Assembly: GCA_019054805.1 (NCBI GenBank)
Contig: JAHQIY010000020.1
Coordinates: 1,054,001-1,118,000 of the forward strand
Length of the DNA: 64,000 bases
Reading direction: 5' to 3'
Source of the DNA: Brachionus manjavacas
Taxonomy: Eukaryota; Rotifera; Eurotatoria; Ploima; Brachionidae
A program made the translations under genes and the position numbers. Below are positions 1-11,657 of this stretch, piece by piece (within the stretch, counting starts at the first letter, position 1; each line of letters starts with the position of its first letter). The notes below the pieces were generated by a model. That model was given only the letters and a program-made list of their open reading frames with translations, had not been told where the DNA came from and ran no database searches.

Positions 1-20
1 ATTAATTTTTTGTGTTTTAG

Positions 21-209
21 ATTCCGGCTAGTTTTTGCTTCGTAATCCAGGCCACATTGAGAGAGTTTTTCAAGGCTATACAGGAGAACAAGGACATGGA
101 CCCGTCGTGGAAAAAGGCCATCTACAAGATTATAGCTCGCATGGACGACCAAATACCAGAGTACTTCAAATCGGTTCAATGGATGGAATCATTGGAGACC
201 AATATTTAA
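21..209 (+). CDS. C-terminal exon of an unidentified protein (5' part outside window)
   Basis: A TTTTAG acceptor at 15-20 opens a 63-codon frame ending in TAA at 207-209. The stop overlaps an AATAAA poly(A) signal at 208-213. The 62 residues are charged and probably helical (e.g. [17 protein letters not shown] and [17 protein letters not shown]), like the tail of a helical-repeat or adaptor protein. I do not recognise the family. A Met-initiated frame that begins at 35 runs into poly-T and a CT repeat, so the spliced reading is preferred. The rest of the gene lies upstream of the window. Confidence 0.6.
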   Translation: MPASFCFVIQATLREFFKAIQENKDMDPSWKKAIYKIIARMDDQIPEYFKSVQWMESLETNI

Positions 210-253
210 TAAAGCAGTCTACAATTTTGTGTATAGAAATTTTTTTTTTTTCA

Positions 254-275
254 CTCTCTCTCTCTCTCTCTCTCT
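254..275. repeat. (CT)n microsatellite
   Basis: An uninterrupted run of CT dinucleotides follows a poly-T tract, just downstream of the poly(A) signal of the first gene. Confidence 0.9.
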
Positions 276-3118
276 TTGGTCATTTAGTTTTTAAATTAGT
301 AAAATCTCATTTTTTTATTTTTTTTTTCTATTGTCTATTAAATTGTTAAATATTATTGACGCAAATTTTTTTTGATAATGTGCTGCCCGATTAATGCGTA
401 GGCGATTGCAGAAAAACTGAGATGTTTTTGTTTTTTTTCTTCTTTAGGAACAAAAATCGAAAAAAAAACAACAAAAAAATAATTTTTTGTAATATTTATC
501 TATTTTTTGCATTAAATTTATTAAAATTTAAAAAAAAAATAACCTTTTTTATTTCTAATTAACCAATTGAAATTTGAACACTAATTATGATAGAAAATTT
601 ATTGGCCTTGTATCGATGATAAAGCTCGGCTTTTTTGGTGTCATTTTTATTTAAAATATAATTTGGAAAATAGCCATTAGTTTATAATATACAATATATT
701 TAAAAGAGGCATATTATTGTGTAAAGGTAACATCTAATAAAGAAGATCAACCAAATCAAATACGTCGGTGTGATGTATTAGGTTTTAAACTTTTTTTTAA
801 AAGAAAAAAAAAAGAGAAAAATTGAAAAAACTCAGCGCTGTCATTTTGAAAAAATGCAGTTTTTAAGATTGAAATATAGAAAAGAATAATGGGACCTTGG
901 AATAGCTAGTGAATTATTTTCTTCAGTTTATGTTTAGCATGTTTTGGCTTATTGTTTTTGCTTGGTACAAAAGAGGGTTTTATAACTTTATTTGGAAGTC
1001 TTTTTTTGAATAAAGAAATTGGAAAAAGAGAATTTGACTTTTTCTTTGTGAAGAACATTATAGTCGGTAGAAATAAACTGAAAAAATTAAAAGTCTACAA
1101 TAGCGGGACTACGCTAGCCGTTCTGTTTTGGTAATTTAGTTAAACTAAATTGATCGTAGAATATAAACTATTAAATATTTGTGAGTAATCTTCTTTTTAT
1201 TAAAAACAATTTAGTCTCAGCAAGACCTGAAAATCATCGGATCATTGAGTCACTATTTTTGTGGTCTAAGACAAACCAGAATTTTTTTGTAATAAATATT
1301 TTGGATTTTTTGTTAACAAAGTTGACTCAGACCAAAACCGTAAATTAGAAATTTTATTAAAACTCAACCTGAACAGAAGCAATAAATGCTTAAAATTCAA
1401 AACTGATAGCGACATTTTGTCGAAATCCCTGGATTATTATTATATATGTTCAATGTGGAAAAATGTAAAATTAAGTAATTTATTAATAAATTTAAAAGCT
1501 GAATTCTTAAGAATAATTATACTAATTAAAGAGCGTTAATTTAGTCGCATGTTATTTCTCTAATATCACTAATTTGAGCATTGGAGCAAGGACAGCAGAC
1601 AACAAGATACACACAGTCCCGAAACTTCAGCATTCCGAATTGATTTTAAAGATTTTTTTAATTTAAAATTTTCTAAATAATTTGCTTTTTTTATTTTTAT
1701 TTTCAAGGGTTTATGCTGTGAATACGGTGCTAAATGTTGTGCTCAAAATATTAAGAAAATAAAAAGCAATCTCGTTGCCTAATTAAAGCCAAAAATCATT
1801 TTTTAATTTTATTAATAAATCAAAAATGTAAAATAATAATTAGAAACAAAAAACAGCCAAGACTAGGGCCAAACTATTTTTCAAACAAGTACTGCCAAAT
1901 AGAACATATTGAGAGTTGTTGCCTGCGACATTTTTTCTTAATGGGACTAAAACAATTAATTTTAATAAGCGTTTTATGAACCAATTCAATTTTATTGCCT
2001 CAATCGACAATGCTCAAATGTCAATGCATTTATTAGGCGCAGATTTCCGATTAGATTTACATTAAAATATCAAATTTTATCAATATTTCCTCATTGCGTA
2101 ATTTAATTGACTTTACGAGCATATTAGCTAATCGATCGAAATTAATCAATTCACTGAAGAAACAAAAAGAGAGACAGAGAGAGACAAAAAACTTAATTAC
2201 ATGTAAGAGGGATGGACATTTATTTTATGGCAATTGTGAAATCACGACTTAATCGAGTCCTTGAGAAATATCTAATCAATAAATAGCATTACGCTCGAGT
2301 GACTTGTGAGCACGCGAGCATTTTTTGTTTCCATGAAAAAAAAGCAAAAAACTAATGGAATAATGTACCTATGTAATTATGAGATGATGAATTAGATCAA
2401 GTCGAACGATTTCATAACTTAACGTTAAACTTTTTGTTCTGTGACTGAATTGTAAATATTTTCTTAGCGCAAATGGCAATGCGTTGCGCCTCACTGCCTA
2501 TGAATCAACATGCACTAAGCAATTTAAGTCATCAATAAATCAATTTATTCGTATCAATAAATTTCAGATATTTCAATTATTGTACTTTATTTATTTATTC
2601 ATTCAAATTAACAATCAGTAGTATATGAACATTCAATAACGGTATAATGCTCGTTGACACATGCTAACCTATCTAAATAAACTACCTTTAAGCACTTGTA
2701 GATGTTTATTTAAATTGATTTATTTGTCTTGATAAAAAGCTCTTGTTGTCAACTAGTCTTGTGCATTGAACAAACAAACTTTGTCACTTTGTCCAGTCCG
2801 AGCTATTTGCAAGCTAGCTTTCTTATTTTTAAAAAATAAGAAAAGTTTTGAATTTTTTTAATTTTGAATAAATTTTTATTTTTTTTTCAATTTATTTCAA
2901 TAAAAAAAAAACTAACGAAAATAAAAATATTTAAAAAAAAGTCACAAAGACTGTCTAGTAATAATAAATCTAGTAATAAACGCTACGGCAAGGCCAGATA
3001 TATATTTTTTTAAAATAAAATGAGTTGAAATTAATTTGAGCCTTTTTTGAATTTTTTTCCGGTTAACAAAAAGAATGTCAAATATAGTACTAAGGCTAAG
3101 TACCAAGGACAAAGCATT

Positions 3119-3190
3119 GGGAATGATCTAGGTCCAACCCTGTCACTTGTTAGACCTCATTTAGAATATGCTGCAATTTGAGAAGATACA
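3119..3190 (+). mobile_element. LINE reverse transcriptase scrap
   Basis: A short frame reads LSLVRPHLEYAAI followed by a stop where Trp is expected. This matches the VRPxLEYAxxVW motif near the C-terminal end of the RT/thumb region of Jockey/CR1-type non-LTR retrotransposons. No 3' tail or target-site duplication is visible, so it is an isolated relic. Confidence 0.6.
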
Positions 3191-4730
3191 ATTTGATAAA
3201 ACATTCTAAAACATTATCACATAACAGTTGTAATTTAACAAAAAATTTCATTCTTAGTTTTTTACTATAAAAAATGGCTATTAAATCTAAAAACTTTCTT
3301 CTATTTCTGTAATTTTCCTTGCAGAGCGCAATGTGCTATCATAGACGACTTGCTAGCTTCTTTTATTTTCATAAAAATAAACAAGCTTTCGAGCATCTTG
3401 AACAATGGTTCAAATGATGATGAAACCACAACTTGGAACAGAATCCATTACTTCAATTAAAAGAGAAAAAAATGATTTTCATTGATTTTATTTTCAAATA
3501 TGCAATGTTTCCTTTTTTTAATTTCATTATTTACCAAAAACTAGTCAATTTTTATTTTCACTTATTTATCCCTAGTCATTTATCTTTTTTATTTTTTTGT
3601 TTTTATTCAATCGCTAGGCTTAACAGAAGGACTCTGATTCTGAGCTGCCGGGGGTATTTAAATAAATAAAATAAATTTTCAATGATTTTGTTCAACAGCA
3701 CAATTTTTTTGTCAAAAGCATAAAAAATAGCTAAGAATTTTGATCAAGATTGCTATTCATAAAATTTATTTTTTATCTCAAAATATTTAAATAGATATCA
3801 TTCATAAAATTAAAATTTGCTGCATCTTTAAAATAATTAAAAATTAGCATACTTTTCTTCAATAAATTAATTTAAAAAAAGTCAACTTTTCGTTTTGACT
3901 CATACATTGTTTATATTGAATAAGAGTTAATTAAATCAGCAATAAAAACAATAAAAAAAGAGTTCATGGTATGGCAAATATTGTAAGATGGTCGGGATTA
4001 TGCAATCGAAATTAATATTTAAATTGTAAATAAAACAAAGGTGATAGAAATGAATTTAGTAATTATTGCAGATGGTCTTTTTGTTATTCAATATTTATTC
4101 TGCTAATAATAATAGAGTTTAAGTATACAAATTTGTTGACAAAATCCGTTTGGAGTATTTGCCGTAATGGATATTCAAGACGAGCATAATCTCTCAAGTT
4201 GACAAATCTGTTTGAACTGGAGCGCAACGAGCAAACAGTAAAGCTTTGATAATCATTACTAAGAGACCATTCGACACAACCATTCAAAGGCAAACAAAGC
4301 TATCTCAGCCACAAAAGAACATCTGACTTGAATCAAAGCAAAGATTAGAGATCAAACATTCAAGGCTATTTACTTAGTAGTTTAATTAAAATACCTTTTT
4401 TTCTTTGGCTGATGCTGCTGTGACTGACCACAAGGTGTTCTTTTTTACACCATTTCTTCAGCCAAATTTTGATTATCTCTGCTGGCAGTACGTGTCAAAA
4501 AACGAGTCGGCTTTGTGACACGCGCCGGCTCACTTCAAACAAATTCTAATAAACTCTCATTCTAATTTAATCAGATATTTACCTTTATCGGAGTTGGAAT
4601 CAGTTTTTATTTAGAAGCGTGGCAATTTATTTAAGTAAATAAATGTCACTCTATTGATATCCTAGTCGATTGATGCCTATTCATGACAAATTTAGGAAAC
4701 AATCGGCCCCTAAATGAATAAATTAGATAC

Positions 4731-4749
4731 GATCGATTACAAATCGATC
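4731..4749. promoter_or_regulatory. GATCGATT palindrome, possible protein-binding site
   Basis: Perfect 8-bp inverted repeat (GATCGATT, 3-bp spacer, AATCGATC) in a non-simple stretch of intergenic DNA. AT-CGAT palindromes can bind homodimeric factors, but no factor can be named from sequence alone. Confidence 0.25.
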
Positions 4750-7551
4750 CGGAGTTTATTTAGTATCAAGTTTTTACAAGTTGCCAAATTTTAAATTTAA
4801 ATTAATTTCATGCTCATGTTGGCTAATGATCTATGAGAATTAGAAATCAGTCGAATCCGCCGAGATTGGCCTCAAACCTTGGCGGACCTGTGCTTAATTA
4901 AATTGTTTTTTCTTTGTTAGTGACGGCAGACGACAATTAAGCCAAAATTGCTTTGAGACCAGCTCGATCTAATTGCATGAAATAAGCGCAGTCTCTAAAG
5001 CTCTTATCTTTAAACAAAACATCTTTGCATTGACTTACTGATATTGTGCCCACAGGAATTCCGGCCAATTTTCTACCTTTGGCTTATTCAATTTCTTTCG
5101 CCAGTCACTAATAGGCTTTAATCCGTTTAACCTAAGGAATTAGCCTGCTTTTGATCGTTTGGTTGTTTCGTAACAATAGAGTACAGTTTGGTGCCTGAGG
5201 CTGCTTTTAAATCTTTCACTTTTAAAAATTAATCAACACACTCGCCGCTGATCTTTTTTACAAATAATTAGCTATTTGCTTTTATTTGTTTTGATCTAAT
5301 AAAATATGAGAAATTTTTCTTTTGATTTTTTATAACTTTGATTAAAAATAAAAATGGAAACTTTTTTCTTAACTAAAAAAGAAATGATCTAGTACCTAAT
5401 GGAATCAAATGAAAATTTTCTAATTCATATCAACTTCGTTGAATTGAACTGATTAAAAAATATATTTTTAAATTGATCTTTTTGAATAAATTTAATTTTT
5501 GTTTATTTAATATATTTGTATAATTTGAAATTTTTTTTAAGTAACAATTTTTCTTTTTTCCTCTGTTCATGGGACTTTAGTTTCAATAAATAATAATAAA
5601 ACTAAAATTATAATTAAAATTAGATAGAAAAAATTGGAAGCTTTTTTGATCATTTTAACTAAAAGAAAAATAGATATTTTTGAATTTGTCTATTTAATTA
5701 AAAAAGATGAAAATGTTTTTTAAATAAAATTTTAATTAAAACATCTCAATCAGTTTCTTTTCAAAATTTTTTTTTTAAATTTAGAATTTTCGAAATAATT
5801 TTCCTCCTCGTAAATAGAGGTAAAATTTTGAATAATTTTCTTCCTCGTAAGATAAAGATAAAATTTTGAATTAAGATATATTCTAAAATTTTTTTTTGAA
5901 TTTGTCATTTCGATCAAAATTAAGAGCTTTTTTTTTTAAATTTATAGTTAAAATTTCTATTCAAATCAAGGAGAAATTTTCTTTATGAATATTTCGACTC
6001 AATTCAATTTTTTTTTAAATAAATAATTAATCTAAAAGCTTTGATTTGAAAATATTTTAAATAAAAGATGTAAATAATCTTAATAAAATAGAATTAGATT
6101 AAAAAAATAAAAATTAAAGAAATTTAAAAATATTTTTTTTTCTAGATCCCATAATAGCAATAAAATTTTAAATTAAAAAAAATTTTGGGATTTTTTTTTT
6201 AATTTTATAAAAATTAGAATAAAAAAAAAGTTATTTTGACTTTATAAAAATAAAATGATAAATAATGGAAAATTATCTTGTCTCTATTACACCGTTCCAT
6301 TTAAAAAATAATTTTTTTCTTATCTCCACTTGAAGTTGTGTTTATTTGCCTTTATCGTCAATCCCTAAAACTCTCGCTTATTTCTAAAAAAAATAAAATT
6401 TTCAATTTATCAAAATAATTTTTGTATACATAACCTTACTAAATAAGACAAAAAATAAAGAATAGTTTCCGAATTGCAGAAAGACGTCTGAAATCAAGAG
6501 AGAATCAATTTTTAAAACAAAAATGAATTAATTTTAAGAAATGAGCCTATTTGGTTAATTTTCGTTTTTCCATTGGTAAAATTAACAGGCCGTGCCAGGC
6601 TCACTTTGAATTTTTTATTAATGAAAAAATTAAACTTTCTCGAACAAATTTAATTTATGCTTTTGATATTTATTTAGAAAAATATCAAAAGCCGTATACT
6701 TTATAAGATTTATTTCAATTAAATTACCTTTAATTTAAAAGATATAAAACTGACTTCATGATTTGAATATTTTAATTTTCATATTTAGTAAAGATCATTT
6801 ACTTTTATCTCTAAATGATATATTGAACATACTTAGTAATTTAAAATTCTATCCTAATTAATTAACCGTAAAAATCAGCATAAAGATAACAAAATTGTTT
6901 TTTATTATCTTTTTTTTGTGTTTCCAAGTTCCTTGAAAATTAATTCATGATATATGATATTCTATAGAAAACTAATCTTAAACTTAACAATTTTTATGAA
7001 CAAAAAATTCTTGAATATTTTAAAATTTTAAAGCTTTTGTAAATCAAAAAAATATGATTTATTTGATTTATAAATCATGGTAAATAAAAATCAAAATTAG
7101 TTTTTCCAATTCAAAAAATACAAATTCTTAATTGAATTTTGAATAAAATTTTAATCCATTGCTTTATTAAATTTTTTTAACCATCAAAAAATCCAAATCA
7201 ATAAATCACTCAACATCTTAATTAATTTCTTGTTTTTGTCGAAAAAGTGCTCTAAAATTGTTCATTTTTCAGCTAGTTTTTCCCGTAAGCTAAACATTTT
7301 CAACAAAACATGTTTTTAAAATTTAAAGAAAAAATAACATCAAATTTTCTATTAATACCTTGATTAATCGATGCGTAAAATTGAAAATCTTTTAAATTAA
7401 TTAAAACCTCTAAAAGCCTTTTTGTGTTTATTATTTTTTTTTCTTTTTTCGAATTATTTAGTTTATTTAATTCTAAATAAAAAAACAATATTTACAGATA
7501 AACACAATTATAATTTCATACCAAAAATATTTATTTTTTTTGTTTATGAAT

Positions 7552-8298
7552 TTATTCCAACAAATTGTCTCTTTTTAACAAATCTTTAATAAAATTTTCT
7601 GTTTCTAAATCAGCAATGGCAGTATACTGACTAATAGCCTCAACCAAAAAAACAGTTTGTTTACAGCTATTTGTTTTTATCCAAATTCTTCCATTTAACC
7701 CAATTGTGATCTCAAATGGAGGCACATGCTTGCTTAGTTGTCTCAAAAGCTGGTTCGATCCGGTCAAGAGTCTTCTGGCAAGCTCTAGATCCACCTTAAA
7801 CATAAAACCATCTTTGAGTACTCCGAGTCCATTAGACTTTCCATTTGCATCAATGCAAACCAACTCTGGCTCCATGTCCTTATTCCCAGTCAGCACTCTA
7901 CAATAAAGCAAATCTCCTATTTCAACATTTGGTTTGTTTCGTTTAGTGGCATTTTCAAATGCTAGGAATGACAAAGAAGCATATTCACTGGACCCAATAT
8001 CTACTTTGATAGTTTCTGCTGATTTAGAAACCGCTATTCCGATTACATATTCATTCCTAGCCGGGATATACTAGAAATATGATAAAAATCTTAGAAAAAA
8101 AAATTAAACTCATATTACTCTTTTTTGATGAGACTCAAGCCAAAAAAAATTCTCCTTTTTTTTCAAGACTCCACATTTCATTGACACTATGCTGTTTTGA
8201 TTATCTTTTCTTAAACCGGGACCAATTACTATCTCTTTGCCATCTTTGCGCTTTATTTCGATTTCGTCGCCTGGCAAAATTTTCAAACTCGGTATCAT
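7552..8298 (-). CDS. EXOSC3: RNA exosome cap subunit Rrp40 (EXOSC3)
   Basis: Non-catalytic cap subunit of the RNA exosome, which threads RNA to the 3'-5' nucleases in nucleus and cytoplasm. Two exons, 8298-8119 and 8070-7552, are joined across a 48-nt intron (GTAATA donor, CTAG acceptor) and give 232 aa (human about 275). Residues 1-60 form the N-terminal beta domain. The S1-like domain follows the junction (RYIPARNEYVIG) and contains NKDMEPELVCID near residue 120, nearly identical to human EXOSC3. The C-terminal KH domain carries GLNGRIWI near residue 183, the conserved NG motif of Rrp40. The start is the first ATG of the only suitable frame. The gene is head-to-head with the coiled-coil gene at 8617. 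The family call is very secure. Confidence 0.95.
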
Positions 8299-8616
8299 TG
8301 TTAAGCAAATTCAAATTTTAAATAAAAAATTTTAACATTTTCTTTCTCACATTCTATTTGTACACAAAAATAAAAGAGACTAAAAATTATCTTAACTTTT
8401 TTTGAAAAAATAAAAAAAAAACCGATAAAAAATTCTAAAGATTTCATAAAAATTTTTTTTTTTTAAATTTAAATTATTCAAAAGCAGGAAATATGTAATT
8501 TAAACAACATTAAATTAGTTTGATTTCTTTTGTTACCATGGAAACAGCTATTTGTTAATTTTTCTAATTTAAACTCGTTTTTTGAATAATTTACGAACTT
8601 TAAATGAGAATAAATA
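8299..8616. promoter_or_regulatory. Short bidirectional promoter interval
   Basis: The start codons of EXOSC3 (-) and the coiled-coil gene (+) are about 320 bp apart, so both promoters and 5' UTRs must lie here. The DNA is mostly A/T runs; I can pick out no TATA box or initiator with confidence. Confidence 0.5.
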
Positions 8617-10330
8617 ATGACCAGTGAATCTAAAAATTTATTGAATAAAATATCTAATCGTATTCTGAACGAGCAAAGCTTTGATATAAAGACATACACT
8701 AGTGGGCATCTAAACGAAAACCATTTATGGAAACCTCCAGAGCAAAAGACGCACCAAACTTGGAAATCATCACTTCCCAAAATCAAAAATGAACCAAACC
8801 AGGAGGATTTTATTGAAGCTAATTCCAGACTTAAAATTTTGAAAACCCTCAAAAGATACGAAGACCTCAAACTGCCAAGTTTAGATATAAACAAACAACT
8901 TCCGGTCAGCGATAAAGAAATAGCATTGAACATTTTAAAAAACCATGCATCAAAAGGTGCCACTAAAGAGGAAAAATTCAAAAATATTCAACATTATGAA
9001 CAAAATGTTTTGCAAACTGGAGATTTAAAAATAAGCAATGTTCTTCATTCAAATGATTTGGCAGCATACCTTGAAAAAAAGCTGATCCAAGTTTTGTTAA
9101 ATAATCGTTTTGTGTGCTTTTATTTTAATTTTCATTCAAAGGAATTGGAAGAGTTGGACGACAAAGACTGTTCAGAGTCTAAATTGATAGTAATGAGATT
9201 AAATGTATTCAGCCAAATTTTTCACGAACTTACCAAAGAATCCGATATCTTTGGCGACTTATTTTCTAAAATTAAAGTAAATTTTATTTCAATTTTTTTT
9301 TAATTTGTATAAAATTAGTGGAAAAATCTTCTTATTAAAGTAACTCCTTAATTATTAAGGCATGATTAAATAAAAATTAAAAAATGAATATTTTTTTTAT
9401 AAAAAAATGTTAGAAAAATTAAATTAAATTCCAGTTTGTTTTGGAGTTTTGGATGATGTAAAATTTGCCCTTTTTTTAAAGGCAGAATATGATGACTATT
9501 TGTTTTATTTGATGAAAAACCCAGCTGAAATAGATCCGAGTGTGGCAGAAAATTTTTACCAAATGAACAACTTATTCGAACTGACCAGAGAAGAGCGCTC
9601 GGACAGCAAACAGCAAATTCAGCAACTAGATGACGAACTGGAAAGTATCCAACAAGGAATTAAAAAATACTCAGATTACAATGACCAACTAGAGAAACGA
9701 ATTAAAATGGAAGAAGATTTTTATAATGAAAAAATTCAAGATCATGTCGAAGGTATTTGGATGAGCTTTTTTTTAACAAAAAAATTTAAAAATTTTTTTC
9801 ATTTAGCCAGACCTCTGGATACCAATAAAAGCAAGCAAATAATCAAAAAACCAAGCAAATGTGAAAAAATTGAATACACTAAAGAATCCATTTTGAAAAA
9901 ATTAGACGATTTAAAAAATTTAAGTCAAAAGTTAAAAAGTGATTTTGTGCCATCAGTGGTTATCACTAATCTAAATCAGACTATTAAAGATATAGAGGTT
10001 TTATTTTTGATTTTTTTTTCTAAAATTAAATTTAAATAAAAATTTTTCAGATTGAGACGCAAAAAATAAATGAACAAAACAAATTTTTGCGTAAACAAGA
10101 ACAGGAAGCTGAAAATGAGCTGAAAGCATTTTTACTCCAACAAGATAAGACCGAGTTTGCTGACGAAAATGTCGAGTAAGACAAATTTCATTAACTAAAT
10201 AACTATATAACTAATTTTTTCCTAAAGATTTTTTCTCAAATTATTTAAGAATTTTAACTTGCCATTAAATCATAGCCAAAACAATAAAATTCCAACTGAT
10301 CAAAATTTTTACGACGATTACTTTTCCTAG
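8617..10330 (+). CDS. C6orf118/TSNAXIP1-like coiled-coil protein
   Basis: Five exons: 8617-9276, 9482-9752, 9807-9997, 10051-10175 and 10228-10330. Total 449 aa, all junctions in frame, introns 52-54 nt except the first (205 nt). The join SKIK|AEYDDYLFYL recreates the motif (FGxxLxxIKxEYDxYL) I associate with the TSNAXIP1 N-terminal domain of TSNAXIP1 and C6orf118, proteins linked to testis and cilia. After it comes a long coiled coil (ERSDSKQQIQQLDDELES region). No membrane segment or signal peptide is visible. A 51-nt stretch (9091-9141) inside exon 1 translates to a hydrophobic insert and may be a retained in-frame intron. The first 161 bp are duplicated at 11277. Gene structure is solid; the family assignment rests on memory of the motif. 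Confidence 0.7.
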
Positions 10331-10822
10331 TTAATTTTTTAATGGAATATATAAATTTTTAATTAAAAAAAAACAATAAATGTTTGAAAAAATGACGAAT
10401 AAAAAAATTATTTATAGCATTTTAAAAACGCTTTTTATTTTCACATTAATATTTGTAAACGAAATGCACCATTAATAGTTACTTCTATTTAATTGTGTGA
10501 CCAAACGTTTAGAAAAGAGCCCAGTAGTTTATGACACATGGTTTTAATGTAATTTATTTTATAAACAACTTTAATAAGTGTAAAATTACTAAATGTTTTG
10601 TCAAAATAAAAGGGACATAAAATTTTTTGTAATAAAATCTTAAATTTAATTTTGGTTAAATATGGTAATGAAAAAATAATCCTATTTTTAAGTCATAAAA
10701 AATGGTAAAAATAAAATTAGAAAAAATTAATAAATTTTGCAAACCTTGGTTAAATTCAGTGCAAAATGATAAAAAGAATAGAGAATAATGTCAAAAAATT
10801 GAAAAACTTTTTTTCTAAAGAT

Positions 10823-11036
10823 TTAAAATTAGTTCTGTGAATCTAACATAGTGCAACACTCAAAGTTGCATCAAATATTAAGGTCTGCTAAATTTGCAGA
10901 GTTTAGCAGAAATTAAATTACAATATAATCGAGCTTAGTGCATTTTTCAGAGATTTTGTTCATCATTAGCAGACTTTTACAGTTGATGCAACTTTGAAAG
11001 TTGCACCATGCTGCATTTACAGAACTAATTTTAGAC
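10823..11036. mobile_element. MITE with about 65-bp terminal inverted repeats
   Basis: The two ends are imperfect inverted copies, each starting AAAATTAGTTCTGT and continuing through GTGCAAC, CAAAGTTGCATCAA and GTCTGCTAA. The element has no coding capacity and is about 210 bp. A related, longer copy lies at 59667-60050 inside an IP3-receptor intron. No clear target-site duplication could be read, so the superfamily is undecided. Confidence 0.75.
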
Positions 11037-11069
11037 TTAATTAAAAAATTATAAAATTTGAATTTTTTT

Positions 11070-11276
11070 TCCCAATATCACTAAAATTAGGAGTACCACA
11101 AGGATCAGTGTTAGGTCCACTGCTTTTTCTTATTTTCGTAAATGACTTATCATTTATGTTAAAGAATCCTAGTATAAAAATGTTTGCAGATGACACGACA
11201 AGATAAGGATTTAGAAACAGTACTCAAAAACTATCATAAGGACATTGAAAACCAAAGTAATTGGTGTTTTTCAAAG
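11070..11276 (+). mobile_element. Truncated LINE reverse transcriptase fragment
   Basis: The frame encodes [20 protein letters not shown] and then MFADDTT, the [11 protein letters not shown] and F/Y-ADD catalytic motifs of a Jockey/CR1-type RT. A frameshift after the catalytic motif leads into DLETVLKNYHKDIENQ and NWCF. The fragment stops abruptly where the copied host exon begins at 11277. Confidence 0.85.
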
Positions 11277-11437
11277 TAATGACCAGTGAATCTAAAAATT
11301 TATTGAATAAAATATCTAATCGTATTCTGAACGAGCAAAGCTTTGATATAAAGACATACACTAGTGGGCATCTAAACGAAAACCATTTATGGAAACCTCC
11401 AGAGCAAAAGACGCACCAAACTTGGAAATCATCACTT
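11277..11437 (+). pseudogene. Exact 161-bp copy of the start of the 8617 gene
   Basis: Matches 8615-8775 base for base as far as I can read, beginning two bases before the ATG and ending inside exon 1. It is fused to the LINE RT fragment on its left. Just after the copy, GGAAATCATCA is repeated, suggesting a slipped junction. The open frame continues only to 11470, so it is probably non-functional. Perfect identity implies a recent event or gene conversion. Confidence 0.9.
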
Positions 11438-11657
11438 GGAAATCATCATCTTCAAATTTTTCGGAACTAGACCCGAAAAACTTTTTGGCTTATATTTTAG
11501 GTAATATTTTTTTTTAACAGTTTTTTTATTTCTAAAAATAGGAAAATTGTTATGTTAGTAGAAAAATAATTTACAAGTTTTTTTTCATTAGCAAAATGAT
11601 TAATGAATATTTTTATTTAATTGGCATGCTTTCTGATAATAAAAATAATAATAAAAA

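Larger units (their letters stand above)
276..7551. other. Gene-poor AT-rich intergenic DNA
   Basis: I see no convincing gene in this 7 kb. The short frames (952-1134, 3433-3669, 4084-4293, 7300-7488) lack domain-like composition. Texture differs along the stretch. About 5250-7550 is dominated by poly-A/T runs. About 1900-2800 and 4250-5250 are less simple and rich in TAATTGA, ATTAATC and GATCGAT-type words, which could be cis-regulatory. A LINE scrap sits near 3119-3190 and a palindrome at 4731-4749. Confidence 0.6.

Noticed and set aside
35-349. Met-initiated 104-codon frame at the left edge
   Set aside because: It runs through poly-T and CT repeats; the alternative spliced frame ends at a stop overlapping a poly(A) signal.
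7740-7762. GGTTCGATCC-like tRNA T-loop word
   Set aside because: It lies within the EXOSC3 coding exon and no cloverleaf surrounds it.
8478-8981. Minus-strand 167-codon frame
   Set aside because: It overlaps the better-supported first exon of the coiled-coil gene and has no domain-like content.
11261-11470. 69-codon frame as a new gene
   Set aside because: It is the duplicated start of the 8617 gene read out of a LINE fragment, with no promoter or downstream exons evident.
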